Source: Clostridiales bacterium (GTDB lineage Bacteria > Bacillota > Clostridia > Saccharofermentanales > Saccharofermentanaceae). From it: 64,000 nt of DNA. The stretch covers positions 1-64,000 of the forward strand of contig JAFZVE010000020.1 in assembly GCA_017617995.1 (NCBI GenBank). Direction: 5' to 3'. Of the stretch, positions 35,729-43,918 are shown in pieces (the first letter of the stretch is position 1; each line of letters opens with the position of its first letter). The notes beneath the pieces are model-generated. The model was not told the DNA's origin, did no database searches, and was given only the letters and a program-made list of their open reading frames with translations. The translations under genes were made by a program, and so were the position numbers.

Positions 35729-36329
35729 TGAGGTCGGCGATCTCCGAGCTCAATGTGAGGGGCTGGCGGATCCGCAGATCATCGAAGAATGTCTTTACCG
35801 ACTTTAGCCATTCGACATCCATTTCGGAGATGTCTCCGGCCACCAGGATCATAGAGAACAGTACTACATCTTTTTCGATATAGAGACATTCGTACTTCCA
35901 GTTCATGTTGTCCGACTGAGTCAGAACGATAAGATAGTTTTTCCCCTCGTCGAAAGAATGCTTGTCCGTTTTCGTCTCGAGCGAGGCTTTCTCGGCCTCG
36001 ACAAGATCCGAGAAGAATTTACGTGCGTCCTCTTCGCTCTGGTAATCGGAACAGACTAAGTACATCTCGCTGACGACGTTCTTCGTGGCTTTGGAATATG
36101 CCTGGCAGTAGTGATCCATCGGATAGCCGGAGAGCTCATCGTTCGTGATCCGGGAATCCATGCTATAGAAACCGGGTCCATCTATCGCGACTCCGGCTTT
36201 TTCCTCGAGATGCAGATCGGAAAGTGCATATTTCTTGAAGTATTCCGTGTCCAGTCGGGCTGACTTCGAGCATCCGGTGATGTTCAGTAGAAGAGACAGA
36301 ATAATAAGGATCGACAGGTTCTTGCGCAT
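35721..36329 (-). CDS. Putative lipoprotein, function unknown
   Basis: The 202-residue protein has a lipoprotein signal (MRKNLSILIILSLLL, lipobox NITGC, C20). The mature part looks like one alpha/beta domain: a helix with SEEDARKFFSDLVEAEKASL, then strands NYLIVLTQSD and ECLYIEKDVVLFSMIL. This closing pattern resembles the C termini of the proteins at 39354-40226 and 42532-43665. I recognise no named family. Its end overlaps psd by eight bases on the opposite strand. A -10-like TATGAT on the minus strand at 36369-36374 is its probable promoter. Confidence 0.75.
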   Translation of the reverse strand: MRKNLSILIILSLLLNITGCSKSARLDTEYFKKYALSDLHLEEKAGVAIDGPGFYSMDSRITNDELSGYPMDHYCQAYSKATKNVVSEMYLVCSDYQSEEDARKFFSDLVEAEKASLETKTDKHSFDEGKNYLIVLTQSDNMNWKYECLYIEKDVVLFSMILVAGDISEMDVEWLKSVKTFFDDLRIRQPLTLSSEIADLIK

Positions 36330-36368
36330 GATGTCCTCCGCTAGGGTTTTCTTGATTTCATGACCTCA

Positions 36369-36403
36369 ATCATAACACAACCATTCGCGGGATGTGCTAT
36401 AAT
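36369..36403. promoter_or_regulatory. Divergent promoter region between two lipoprotein genes
   Basis: Plus strand: TGCTATAAT (TATAAT at 36398-36403, extended -10) before the gene at 36437. Minus strand: TATGAT (36374-36369), preceded by TGT, before the gene ending at 36329. The two -10 elements are about 24 bases apart, so the promoters interleave. Both -35 regions are weak. Confidence 0.55.
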
Positions 36404-36436
36404 TTCAGTGAAAGAGAAAAGAAAAAAGGTGAGAAT

Positions 36437-37528
36437 ATGAAGAAGAGAATTTCTGTACTTCTTGTGCTGGCGATGCTGCTGTCTATGACGACGGCGCTGG
36501 CATCATGCAGTAAGGCCGAGGAGACTACGAAGAAAAAGAAGACGAAGAAGACCAAAGAGACGGTCGAGACGACCGATCCGGATCTTACGGACACAGAGCC
36601 TTCCGAGAGCCCGAGTAAGGATATACCTACGGAGACACCGGAGAGCTCGGACGATGTCGTGCCTACGGATACAAGCGATAGTTCGGATGCTTCTTTCGGG
36701 AAGGACTCGGAAGTCTCGAGTATGGTAGAAGAGCAGGGAACGATCGTGCAGATCGGGCCGCATGAGATCCCCGCCTATGAATATCACCAGGTGACGGTGG
36801 AGGAACAGGAGATCGTCAATGTCGACGGACTGGTGATCAAGGTGACTGGATATAGTCTGCAGAACGGCAACGCCCGGACCTTCAAGATGAATATCGATAA
36901 TCAGACAGGACATCCGATCAAACTCATGAACGAGATGCTTCGTATCAACGGTTTCGAGATGAGTGGTTTCTTCTATGAGGAACTGGAGGATCAGACGAAT
37001 ACGGACGTGGACTTTGAATTCTTCATGACGCTCGGTACGGATATCGGTGACTGGGATCCACGCACAGTGGATATGAAGTTTTCTGTGGAGTATACCGATA
37101 CTGAGGCAACATTTAAGACGGATGTCGGAAGTTTTCAGACTTCACTTGCAGGCGAGGAGGTATCCTATGACTTCTCGTATGGAGCGACGCTTTTCGATGA
37201 CGGAACGATGAATGTCACAGCAATCGACTACAGTACGGATTCTTACGGCGACGGTATACTTCTCCTCTATATTGAGAATAACCGCGATACGACGATGCTC
37301 TTCGATCGTGAATATATCCGCGTAAACGGCGTGGAATTGACTACGCTGATTTATTCTTTCGTGGAGCCGCACAGTAAGAAGATCGAGAGCGTCTACATCC
37401 GTAAGAGCCAACTTGACGAACTCAACATCAAGGACGTAAAGACCATCGCGCTGACCATGATGATCCGGGAAGAAGACAATTTCCAGGATAAGATCTACGG
37501 TGAGCCGGTCATCATTAAGTTTGATTGA
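36437..37528 (+). CDS. Putative lipoprotein with Lys/Thr linker and two Ig-like repeats
   Basis: The 363-residue protein starts with a lipoprotein signal (lipobox LASC, C24), then EETTKKKKTKKTKETVETTD and a Ser/Thr/Pro/Glu-rich spacer to about residue 100. The rest appears to be two related beta-sandwich units: first with VDGLVIKVTGYSLQNG, FKMNIDNQTGHPIKLMNEML and RINGFEM; second with MNVTAIDYSTDSYG, LLLYIENNRDTTMLFDREYI and RVNGVEL. This layout is like DUF4352/DUF5067-type lipoprotein domains, but assignment is not certain. ATG 36437 has AAAGGTGAG upstream. It is the first gene of a four-gene unit ending at 40226. Confidence 0.78.
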   Translation: MKKRISVLLVLAMLLSMTTALASCSKAEETTKKKKTKKTKETVETTDPDLTDTEPSESPSKDIPTETPESSDDVVPTDTSDSSDASFGKDSEVSSMVEEQGTIVQIGPHEIPAYEYHQVTVEEQEIVNVDGLVIKVTGYSLQNGNARTFKMNIDNQTGHPIKLMNEMLRINGFEMSGFFYEELEDQTNTDVDFEFFMTLGTDIGDWDPRTVDMKFSVEYTDTEATFKTDVGSFQTSLAGEEVSYDFSYGATLFDDGTMNVTAIDYSTDSYGDGILLLYIENNRDTTMLFDREYIRVNGVELTTLIYSFVEPHSKKIESVYIRKSQLDELNIKDVKTIALTMMIREEDNFQDKIYGEPVIIKFD

Positions 37529-37569
37529 TCGGTTTTCCCGGTTTTGGCCCGATGTGATGAGGATAGGAC

Positions 37570-38202
37570 ATGAAACTGGTTGATATGACTTGCACCGGGT
37601 GTGGTGCCAATGTACAGGTGGATGCGGCTTGTAAGGTCGCGACATGTACCGTGTGTGGTAAGCAGATGCTGATCTCGCACAGCGGGGAGTTTGGTGCGGG
37701 TTATGAACGGGAGATGGGCCGGATCCAGGCGCAGCGGGACGCAGAAGAAACATGGAAGCGTGAACGCGAGGAGAGGATCCGCAACGAGCAGGAGGCGAAG
37801 AAACGCGCCGCGGAACAAAAGGAGATGGACCGTATCAGGAAACAGCTTACCAAAGTCTGTATAGCTGAGACGATCATCTGTTTTCTCTTCCTGATCTCTC
37901 CTATTGTTGTCAAGGACGGGGTATCCGTGACATGGATCCGTTTCGGTGCGGGCTTTATCCAGCTCGGACTTGTCGCCGCGATTGCCTTCTTCTTTACGAA
38001 AGATAAATACTACGGACCGCTGGTACTCGCTTGTCTGATCTGTTCGGTCTTAAGCCTCGCGACCACATTCTTTGCCAGTGTAGTCGTGTGGTTCCTGATA
38101 TTCAATGTGATCAAGCTTATATTCATGATGAGGATCGAGCGTGTCCGTTATTCCTGGAATGAGATTGTGAATCAAGTAATGGGGAGGGAGAAAAATGGAT
38201 AA
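37570..38202 (+). CDS. Zinc-ribbon membrane protein, function unknown
   Basis: The 210-residue protein opens with a four-Cys zinc ribbon (CTGCGANVQVD then CTVCGKQ, residues 8-32), continues as a charged, probably coiled-coil helix (residues 50-95), and ends with about four membrane spans (ETIICFLFLISPIVV, FGAGFIQLGLVAAIAFFF, GPLVLACLICSVLSLATTF, VVVWFLIFNVIKLIFM). The ribbon and helix would be cytosolic. I recognise no named family; zinc-ribbon plus membrane spans is common in Firmicutes stress or scaffold proteins. Its stop overlaps the ADP-ribosylglycohydrolase start by eight bases. Confidence 0.75.
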   Translation: MKLVDMTCTGCGANVQVDAACKVATCTVCGKQMLISHSGEFGAGYEREMGRIQAQRDAEETWKREREERIRNEQEAKKRAAEQKEMDRIRKQLTKVCIAETIICFLFLISPIVVKDGVSVTWIRFGAGFIQLGLVAAIAFFFTKDKYYGPLVLACLICSVLSLATTFFASVVVWFLIFNVIKLIFMMRIERVRYSWNEIVNQVMGREKNG

Positions 38203-39349
38203 GGAAAAGATGCCTCAGGAGATCAGAGCCCGGGTAGAAAGAAGCGAGAAGTCCCAGGACCGAATCCGCGGATGTCTGCTGGGAGGCGCGATCGGTGATG
38301 CGCTTGGTTATCCGGTCGAGTTTATGTATATCGACAGGATCCACGCCAAGTACGGAGATTGCGGAATCACGGAATACGAGAAAGATCCTGCCTCGAATCT
38401 GGCTCTCTTCTCGGACGATACACAGATGAGCCTCTTCACGGCGAACGGTCTTCTTTATGGACAGACTCTCTCCATATTGCAGGGGAAGGCCGAGCCGCCG
38501 CGTTACTATGTTTATCTGGCGTATCTTGACTGGCTGGAGACACAGCGTGGGACGGAACATGGCAGTGTCGGTGGGATCTGCTGGCTGTCAGATATCAAAG
38601 ATCTATGGAGCTGCCGGGCTCCCGGAGGAACCTGCCTGGATGCGCTATCTTCCGGTGAACGCGGCTCTACAGAGTACCGGATCAACCACAGCAAGGGCTG
38701 TGGCGGCGTGATGCGCGTGGCACCGGTCGGACTCTTCCTTCGTGATCAGGATGATATGGCTGTGGCGACGGAAGGCGCTGAGATCGCGGCACTGACGCAT
38801 TCCCATTCTCTCGGATTTATGCCCGCGGCTTTTCTGGCGCAAGTGATCAAGAATGCGGTGAATGGAGACGGACAGGTGAAGTTGACCGATCTGATCGATA
38901 AGTCGAAAGAGACGATCTCCGCGATCTTTGCACAGCGGAAACATCTCGAAGTTTTTATCAATCTGATCGATAGGGCTGTCGCACTCGCCGGCAATGATTC
39001 GTCTGATGAAGACAACATCGCGGCGATCGGGGCCGGATGGTGTGGAGATGAGGCGCTCGCGATCTCTCTTTATGCTGCACTTCGTCACGAGGGGGATTTC
39101 TCCTCGGCAATCATCGCGGCGGTTAACCATAGTGGTGACAGCGATTCGACGGGTGCGATCACCGGGAACATCGTCGGAGCGATGGTCGGGTATTCGGCGA
39201 TCGAAGAGAAGTGGAAGGCAGACCTGGAGCTTCGGGACGTATTGTTGGAGATGGCGGATGATCTGTGTTTTGGCTGCCTGATCGATCCGAAGACCGGGTA
39301 TGAGGATGAGAAGTGGCGTAGTAAGTACGTCCGCGATGCTAAGGAGTGA
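38195..39349 (+). CDS. ADP-ribosylglycohydrolase (DraG/ARH family)
   Basis: This family removes ADP-ribose from Arg, Ser or small acceptors with two Mg ions, reversing ADP-ribosylation. The 384 residues show RIRGCLLGGAIGDALGYPVEF (residues 23-43), the metal motif LFSDDTQMSLFTANGLL (S-D-D-T near residues 71-74), GCGGVMRVAPVGLF, and the second metal motif NHSGDSDSTGAITGNIVGAM near residues 310-329. All metal-binding Asp residues are present, so activity is expected. It overlaps the zinc-ribbon gene by eight bases and is followed after four by a single-pass protein. No ADP-ribosyltransferase is encoded nearby. Confidence 0.93.
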   Translation: MDKEKMPQEIRARVERSEKSQDRIRGCLLGGAIGDALGYPVEFMYIDRIHAKYGDCGITEYEKDPASNLALFSDDTQMSLFTANGLLYGQTLSILQGKAEPPRYYVYLAYLDWLETQRGTEHGSVGGICWLSDIKDLWSCRAPGGTCLDALSSGERGSTEYRINHSKGCGGVMRVAPVGLFLRDQDDMAVATEGAEIAALTHSHSLGFMPAAFLAQVIKNAVNGDGQVKLTDLIDKSKETISAIFAQRKHLEVFINLIDRAVALAGNDSSDEDNIAAIGAGWCGDEALAISLYAALRHEGDFSSAIIAAVNHSGDSDSTGAITGNIVGAMVGYSAIEEKWKADLELRDVLLEMADDLCFGCLIDPKTGYEDEKWRSKYVRDAKE

Positions 39350-39353
39350 ACGT

Positions 39354-40226
39354 ATGGATCCGAAATTCCTCGATGTACATGATGATGAAAAATCTTCCCC
39401 GGAACAGGAAGTGCAGGATACGACAAATACGGCGGATGTGTCGGATACGTCGGCTGCTGTGGATACGGCGGAACAGAATGTTTCTGAGGAACCGGAAAAT
39501 CACGCGCTGGTCGAAGTCATTCCCGGACCGATTCTCTCTCCGAAGACCTTGTCCGGCGAGGATTCTGCTGTGGGCTATCCGAAGGTAGTCGAAGATTCCG
39601 TGCCTTTCTATAAAGACAGAAATTTCTGGAAGAACGTGCTCGTGATTGCCTGCGCAGTGATCATCATCGGCGCGATCGCAGGTATAGTCGGCTATTACGC
39701 CGGAAAGATGAGATCGGAAGAAACCACGCGTAAGACAAAGAAGACAGAAAACGTGGAGGAGAAGGATGTGACGGAGCCGGGGACTTCTGATGATGCCAAT
39801 ACCAGTTCGGCACCTTCCGGAAAACTGAGTATCTACGGCCTCCGCGCGGCCTGCGTGAAAGCCGGTATGACGATCGTGGAGGATCCGGATGCGGCATATG
39901 ATTTCATGGCAATCGATGGAACGATGAAGCTGGTCGTAACGTTGAAGGAAGTCGGGGAGATCGATTTTGATCAGCTGATCACGACTATGATCAAAGAGAC
40001 GACCAATGTTGAGGCGGATAAGCTCACCCAAAACGGTAATATCGTGCGTTACGACGGGCTTCAGGATAAAGAACATGCGGAATATGGGTATTGTTTCCTG
40101 GAATTGATCTATATCGATGGGCACTATGTGTTTGTGCAGGGACTCGGTGATAGTGAACAGGATTCGGTTATCTTGAGTGCGAGAAATCTCGCTTCTTCCG
40201 TGGAGAAGGAACTGGGCTTAAGCTGA
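39354..40226 (+). CDS. Single-pass membrane protein with Lys/Thr linker, function unknown
   Basis: The 290-residue protein has an acidic cytosolic N-terminal region (1-90), one membrane span at about 94-116, the linker EETTRKTKKT at residues 122-131 and an outer domain from about 155. The outer domain (GKLSIYGLRAACVKAGMTIV, YCFLELIYIDGHYVFVQGLG) ends much like the lipoproteins at 35721-36329 and 42532-43665. I choose ATG 39354, with AAGGAG nine bases upstream and only four bases after the glycohydrolase stop. It is the last gene of the four-gene unit. No family is recognised. Confidence 0.75.
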   Translation: MDPKFLDVHDDEKSSPEQEVQDTTNTADVSDTSAAVDTAEQNVSEEPENHALVEVIPGPILSPKTLSGEDSAVGYPKVVEDSVPFYKDRNFWKNVLVIACAVIIIGAIAGIVGYYAGKMRSEETTRKTKKTENVEEKDVTEPGTSDDANTSSAPSGKLSIYGLRAACVKAGMTIVEDPDAAYDFMAIDGTMKLVVTLKEVGEIDFDQLITTMIKETTNVEADKLTQNGNIVRYDGLQDKEHAEYGYCFLELIYIDGHYVFVQGLGDSEQDSVILSARNLASSVEKELGLS

Positions 40227-40301
40227 GTTTTACGGATCTGAGCTCGGGATACTTTTTGCCTCGTATGTCTATGACGTGCGTATCTTTTCGCAAAGAAGTA
40301 C

Positions 40302-40330
40302 TTGCATTTGCTATCTTATTGGACTACACT
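40302..40330 (+). promoter_or_regulatory. Promoter of thrS
   Basis: TTGCAT (40302-40307) and TACACT (40325-40330) with a 17-base spacer; transcription would start near 40337, giving a leader of about 310 bases. Confidence 0.65.
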
Positions 40331-40336
40331 AATGAA

Positions 40337-40598
40337 AAATCAAAGACAAAGATGAGGATATGTTTCCCGGGTCTTCTGATCAGACAGAGAGAAAGAGTCA
40401 CAGGCTGCAAGCTCTTTTCGGTTATCAGACGGGAAGTACCACCTCGGAGTCGCACTCCTCAAAGGAAGTACCGAGTATGGAGTAGCCGCTGCCTACAAGC
40501 GTTAGAAGGGGAAGATGAGTGGTCCGGGTATTGTCCCGGGCAATTAGGGTGGAACCGTGCAGCCATGCATCCCTATATGCGGGATGCGTGGCTTTTTT
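40337..40598 (+). ncRNA. T-box riboswitch controlling thrS
   Basis: The T-box core AGGGTGGAACCGTG is at 40546-40559. The antiterminator can form by AGGG pairing with CCCT at 40571-40574, in exclusion of the terminator at 40562-40598. Upstream are a purine-rich AGAGAG bulge-like stretch (about 40385-40392), GGCTGC, and tandem ACC triplets (40438-40443) after GGGAAGT, matching a threonine specifier. Uncharged tRNA-Thr would then allow read-through into thrS. The exact specifier was not proven by folding. Confidence 0.93.
40562..40598 (+). terminator. T-box terminator hairpin before thrS
   Basis: 12-bp stem GCCATGCATCCC (40562-40573) / GGGATGCGTGGC (40581-40592) with one G-T pair, then TTTTTT. 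Confidence 0.95.
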
Positions 40599-40645
40599 GT
40601 ATTCCGCGGAAGAATCGAATGACCAAAAAAGAGGAGGAAAGTAAA

Positions 40646-42424
40646 ATGGTTGATTTTGAGAACAAAGAAGAGAGAAACAAGTATCGCCATAGTACATCGC
40701 ATATCATGGCGCAGGCGATCAAGAGACTGTGGCCGGAGACAAAACTTGCGATCGGCCCTGCCATCGATGACGGCTTCTATTACGATTTTGACCGCGATGA
40801 GACTTTTACTTCCGATGATCTCAAAAAGATCGAGGAGGAAATGAAGAAGATCGTTAAGGAGAATCTGCCGATCGAGCGTTTCGAACTGCCGAGAAAGGAA
40901 GCTCGTGAACTGATGGAGAAACTCGGTGAGCCCTATAAGGTAGAGCTGATCGATGACCTTCCGGAAGACGCGGTTATCTCTTTCTATAAGCAGGGCGAGT
41001 TTACCGATCTGTGCGCTGGTCCGCATATGGCATCGACAGGTGAGATCAAGGCCTTTAAGCTTCTTTCCTGTGCCGGTGCATACTGGAGAGGATCTGAGAA
41101 GAATAAGATGCTGCAGCGTATCTATGGTACATCCTTCCCGGATAAGGAACAATTGAAGGCGTTTGTCGCGGCTCGTGAAGAGGCACTGAAGCGTGATCAT
41201 AACAAGCTCGGCCGTGAACTCGAGTACTTCACTACTGTTGACTATATCGGTCAGGGTCTTCCGATCCTTCTCCCGAAGGGCGCGCGTGTCGTTCAGCTCC
41301 TGCAGCGCTGGGTAGAAGATGTAGAACAGGAGCAGGGCTGTCTTCTGACTAAGACACCTTACTTCGCTAAGCGTGATCTTTACAAGATCTCCGGTCACTG
41401 GGATCACTATCGTGACGGTATGTTCATCATGGGCGATGCCGAGGATGAGACAAAAGAATGCTTCGCTCTTCGTCCGATGACCTGCCCGTTCCAGTACCAG
41501 GTATTCCTCAATCGTCAGAGAAGTTACCGTGATCTTCCGATGCGTCTTACTGAGACATCCACTCTTTTCAGAAATGAAGACAGCGGCGAGATGCATGGTC
41601 TGATCCGTGTCCGTCAGTTCACCATTTCCGAGGGTCATTACATCCTGCGTCCGGATCAGCTGGAGCAGGAGTTCAGCAACTGCCTCGAGCTTGCTAAGTA
41701 CTTCCTCGGTACCGTAGGACTTCTGGAAGACTGTACTTTCCGTTTCTCACAGTGGGATCCGGCGAACCCGAAGAATAAGTATGAGGGAACTAAGGAGCAG
41801 TGGGAAGAGGCTCAGGCTACCATGAAGAAGATACTCGACGATCTCGGTCTTGATTACACGATCGGTATCGATGAGGCGGCCTTCTATGGACCGAAGCTCG
41901 ACATCCAGTACAAGAACGTATTCGGTAAGGAAGATACTCTCGTTACTATCCAGATCGACATGCTCCTTGCTGCGAAGTTCGGTATGGAATACATCGACAA
42001 GGACGGGCAGAAGAAGAATCCGTATATCATCCACAGAACCAGCCTCGGATGCTTCGAGAGAACACTTGCATACCTGATCGAGAAGTATGCCGGCTGCCTG
42101 CCGCTCTGGATGGCTCCTGAGCAGGTCCGTATCCTGCCGATCGCCGATGCGCATCTTGACCGTTCGTTCGAGATCCGTGATGCACTGCGTGCCAAGGGTA
42201 TCCGTGCTGAGGTCGATGACCGTTCCGAGAAACTCGGTAAGAAGATCCGTGAAGCCAATATCAACAAGGTCATCTATATGCTTACCGTCGGTGACAAAGA
42301 AGTGGAAGAGGGAACGGTTTCCGTACGTTCACGTTTTGAGAATGATCTCGGTTCCATGACGGTTGATGCGCTTTGCGATAAACTCCTCGAGGAGATCAAT
42401 ACGAAGAAAGCAGTGAAGTGCTGA
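40646..42424 (+). CDS. thrS: Threonyl-tRNA synthetase lacking the TGS domain
   Basis: ThrRS charges tRNA-Thr. The 592-residue protein begins directly with the editing domain: RHSTSHIMAQ with H15 and H19 of the HxxxH site, AIGPAIDDGFYYDFD, and the editing Cys in FTDLCAGPHMAS. The class II core follows (motif 2 TSTLFRNEDSGEMHGLIRVRQF; motif 3 IIHRTSLGCFERTLAYLIE) and then the anticodon domain. Most bacterial ThrRS have an extra N-terminal TGS domain of about 60 residues; none is encoded here. ATG 40646 follows GAGGAGG. The reading frame stays open upstream through the T-box, but that is untranslated leader. Confidence 0.96.
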   Translation: MVDFENKEERNKYRHSTSHIMAQAIKRLWPETKLAIGPAIDDGFYYDFDRDETFTSDDLKKIEEEMKKIVKENLPIERFELPRKEARELMEKLGEPYKVELIDDLPEDAVISFYKQGEFTDLCAGPHMASTGEIKAFKLLSCAGAYWRGSEKNKMLQRIYGTSFPDKEQLKAFVAAREEALKRDHNKLGRELEYFTTVDYIGQGLPILLPKGARVVQLLQRWVEDVEQEQGCLLTKTPYFAKRDLYKISGHWDHYRDGMFIMGDAEDETKECFALRPMTCPFQYQVFLNRQRSYRDLPMRLTETSTLFRNEDSGEMHGLIRVRQFTISEGHYILRPDQLEQEFSNCLELAKYFLGTVGLLEDCTFRFSQWDPANPKNKYEGTKEQWEEAQATMKKILDDLGLDYTIGIDEAAFYGPKLDIQYKNVFGKEDTLVTIQIDMLLAAKFGMEYIDKDGQKKNPYIIHRTSLGCFERTLAYLIEKYAGCLPLWMAPEQVRILPIADAHLDRSFEIRDALRAKGIRAEVDDRSEKLGKKIREANINKVIYMLTVGDKEVEEGTVSVRSRFENDLGSMTVDALCDKLLEEINTKKAVKC

Positions 42425-42461
42425 TCAGCTGATCATCCTGTAGGGCATAAACGACAAGAGA

Positions 42462-42499
42462 AATGCCCGGGCACCTGTTCAAGGTTGCCCGGGCATTTT
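42462..42499 (+). terminator. Intrinsic terminator of thrS
   Basis: 12-bp stem AATGCCCGGGCA (42462-42473) / TGCCCGGGCATT (42486-42497), 12-base loop, followed by a T-rich run. Confidence 0.93.
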
Positions 42500-42531
42500 G
42501 TTGTTTTTGACTTCTGTTCGATCGTCTTTTA

Positions 42532-43665
42532 TCAGACTACCGGAATGTCGTACAAGCCGAGATACTCGATGATCTCGAGATATTCGATCGGAGCGTCAGC
42601 GCCTTTCTCTGAGCTGATACCGCCGAACAGGAGAGCGTTCTCGTCACGGTAGAGGTACAGGTCGAGCGTGCAGCCGCCCATGGACTGAATATCCTTTACG
42701 ATGAAGTGATGGGTGTTGCCCTGCCATTCGTCTTCCATGATTCCGTCAAGCTGGGTAACGTTTTCACAGAATTGTTCGAAATACAACTGGCACATAGAAG
42801 GATCATCAAACTCAGCGTAGATGAAGGAAAGATCATCCGGAGCATTGGTGAACTCGTATGCGGTCATACCGTTACTGCTTTCTTCCTCGACAGCCATACC
42901 GATTTGATTGGTGAGGTAGTCCTTGATCTGATCAGCGGGGAGGATGTGACGATCGACGATAGCCGGAGCCGGCTTGGTCTCATTGGTTTCAACGGGTTCT
43001 GTGTCGTCGGTCGAAGCAGAGGTGGGATCTTCTGTTGTTGTTGCTTCGGTTGTCGTACCGGATGTTTCCTCTGTGCCGGATGTCTCATCTGTACTAGTGG
43101 TTACGTCAGGTTCGTCGCCACCCTTCAGAGCATCGGAGACATCTTCAAAAGAATCCATCAGGAGATCATAGACCGGAGCATCGTCTGCGACGATCCACTT
43201 ATCGTCATAGCTCATATCCAGTTCGATTTCTTCGCTCTTTGTCTTGGCCTTCTTGTTGTTGATGGCTTCGACAAGCTCGTCAACGTCACTGCTGTCGTCC
43301 ACGGAATCGAGGATCTTATCAAGATCTACGAAGGTGATCTCAACTGTGGCCGTACCCGTGCCTTTCTTTTCCTTGCCTTCTGCTGCAGTGACTTCGTACT
43401 CTACCTTCTCGATATAAGCATTCAGAACATCAAATTCGTCAGACTTCAGATCGAGATCGGCAAACGAAGATTCCTCGGCATACTTGCCGATCTTGCTCAA
43501 AGACATATTCGTGAGCTGCTTGAAATAGCCGTCGACTGCTTCGACGATCTCTTCGTTCATGTCGGAAGAATCGTCCTTGTCATTCTTCTTGTCAGAAGAA
43601 CACCCGCTGAAAAGAAGTGCTGCAGACAGCATGAATGCAGCCATTCCCATAAATCTCTTTTTCAT
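42532..43665 (-). CDS. Putative lipoprotein with Asp/Lys linker, function unknown
   Basis: The 377-residue protein has a lipoprotein signal (lipobox FSGC, C22), an acidic linker (SSDKKNDKDDSSDMNEE), a first domain (about 35-185) of helices and strands ending in ELDMSYDDKWIVADD, a Thr/Glu-rich spacer (about 195-250) and a C-terminal domain with MAVEEESSNGMTAYEF and CTLDLYLYRDENALLFGGI. The first domain resembles DUF5105-type NTF2-like lipoprotein modules in outline, without certainty. GGAGACC precedes the ATG at 43665; an upstream in-frame start at 43740 has no support. It is a lone leftward gene. Confidence 0.78.
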   Translation of the reverse strand: MKKRFMGMAAFMLSAALLFSGCSSDKKNDKDDSSDMNEEIVEAVDGYFKQLTNMSLSKIGKYAEESSFADLDLKSDEFDVLNAYIEKVEYEVTAAEGKEKKGTGTATVEITFVDLDKILDSVDDSSDVDELVEAINNKKAKTKSEEIELDMSYDDKWIVADDAPVYDLLMDSFEDVSDALKGGDEPDVTTSTDETSGTEETSGTTTEATTTEDPTSASTDDTEPVETNETKPAPAIVDRHILPADQIKDYLTNQIGMAVEEESSNGMTAYEFTNAPDDLSFIYAEFDDPSMCQLYFEQFCENVTQLDGIMEDEWQGNTHHFIVKDIQSMGGCTLDLYLYRDENALLFGGISSEKGADAPIEYLEIIEYLGLYDIPVV

Positions 43666-43711
43666 AATGGTCTCCTTATCTTTTTCCTTTTTGTGCATAT
43701 ACTGCAAAAAA

Positions 43712-43740
43712 ATAATATAATTATTCCTTGATAAAAGCAA
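43712..43740 (-). promoter_or_regulatory. Promoter of the lipoprotein gene at 42532-43665
   Basis: On the minus strand, TTGCTT (43740-43735) and TATTAT (43717-43712) are separated by 17 bases, about 45 bases upstream of the ATG. An inverted repeat CAAATTG/CAATTTG (43745-43767) lies just behind the -35. Confidence 0.6.
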
Positions 43741-43791
43741 ACCGCAAATTGCACAAAAAACAATTTGTGAGCCGTTTTTTCTTCTTTTTTG

Positions 43792-43820
43792 TTGACACGT
43801 CCTTCATTTAGAAGTATGAT
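43792..43820 (+). promoter_or_regulatory. Promoter of tRNA-Pro
   Basis: TTGACA (43792-43797), 17-base spacer, TATGAT (43815-43820), 15 bases before the mature tRNA 5' end. Confidence 0.9.
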
Positions 43821-43834
43821 TTAGTGGTTCGCGA

Positions 43835-43910
43835 CGGGGTGTGGCTCAGGTGGTAGAGTGCTTGCTTCGGGAGCAAGAGGCCGCGAGTTCGAGTCTCGCC
43901 ACTCCGACCA
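43835..43910 (+). tRNA. tRNA-Pro (anticodon CGG)
   Basis: The 76-base cloverleaf has acceptor CGGGGTG (43835-43841) pairing with CACTCCG (43900-43906), D stem GCTC/GAGT, anticodon stem CTTGC/GCAAG around loop TTCGGGA with anticodon CGG at 43868-43870, a T arm with GTTCGAG, and an encoded CCA at 43908-43910. It reads CCG proline codons. It is a single-gene unit with its own promoter and terminator. Confidence 0.97.
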
Positions 43911-43918
43911 ACAGTATG

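Noticed and set aside
40256..40645. An in-frame N-terminal extension of thrS by 130 codons.
   Set aside because: The region is the T-box leader with promoter, T-box core and terminator; the extension does not resemble a TGS domain, and GAGGAGG supports the start at 40646.
42706..43731. A 341-codon rightward frame opposite the lipoprotein gene.
   Set aside because: It crosses the lipoprotein promoter and lacks a ribosome site; the minus-strand protein has a clear lipobox signal.
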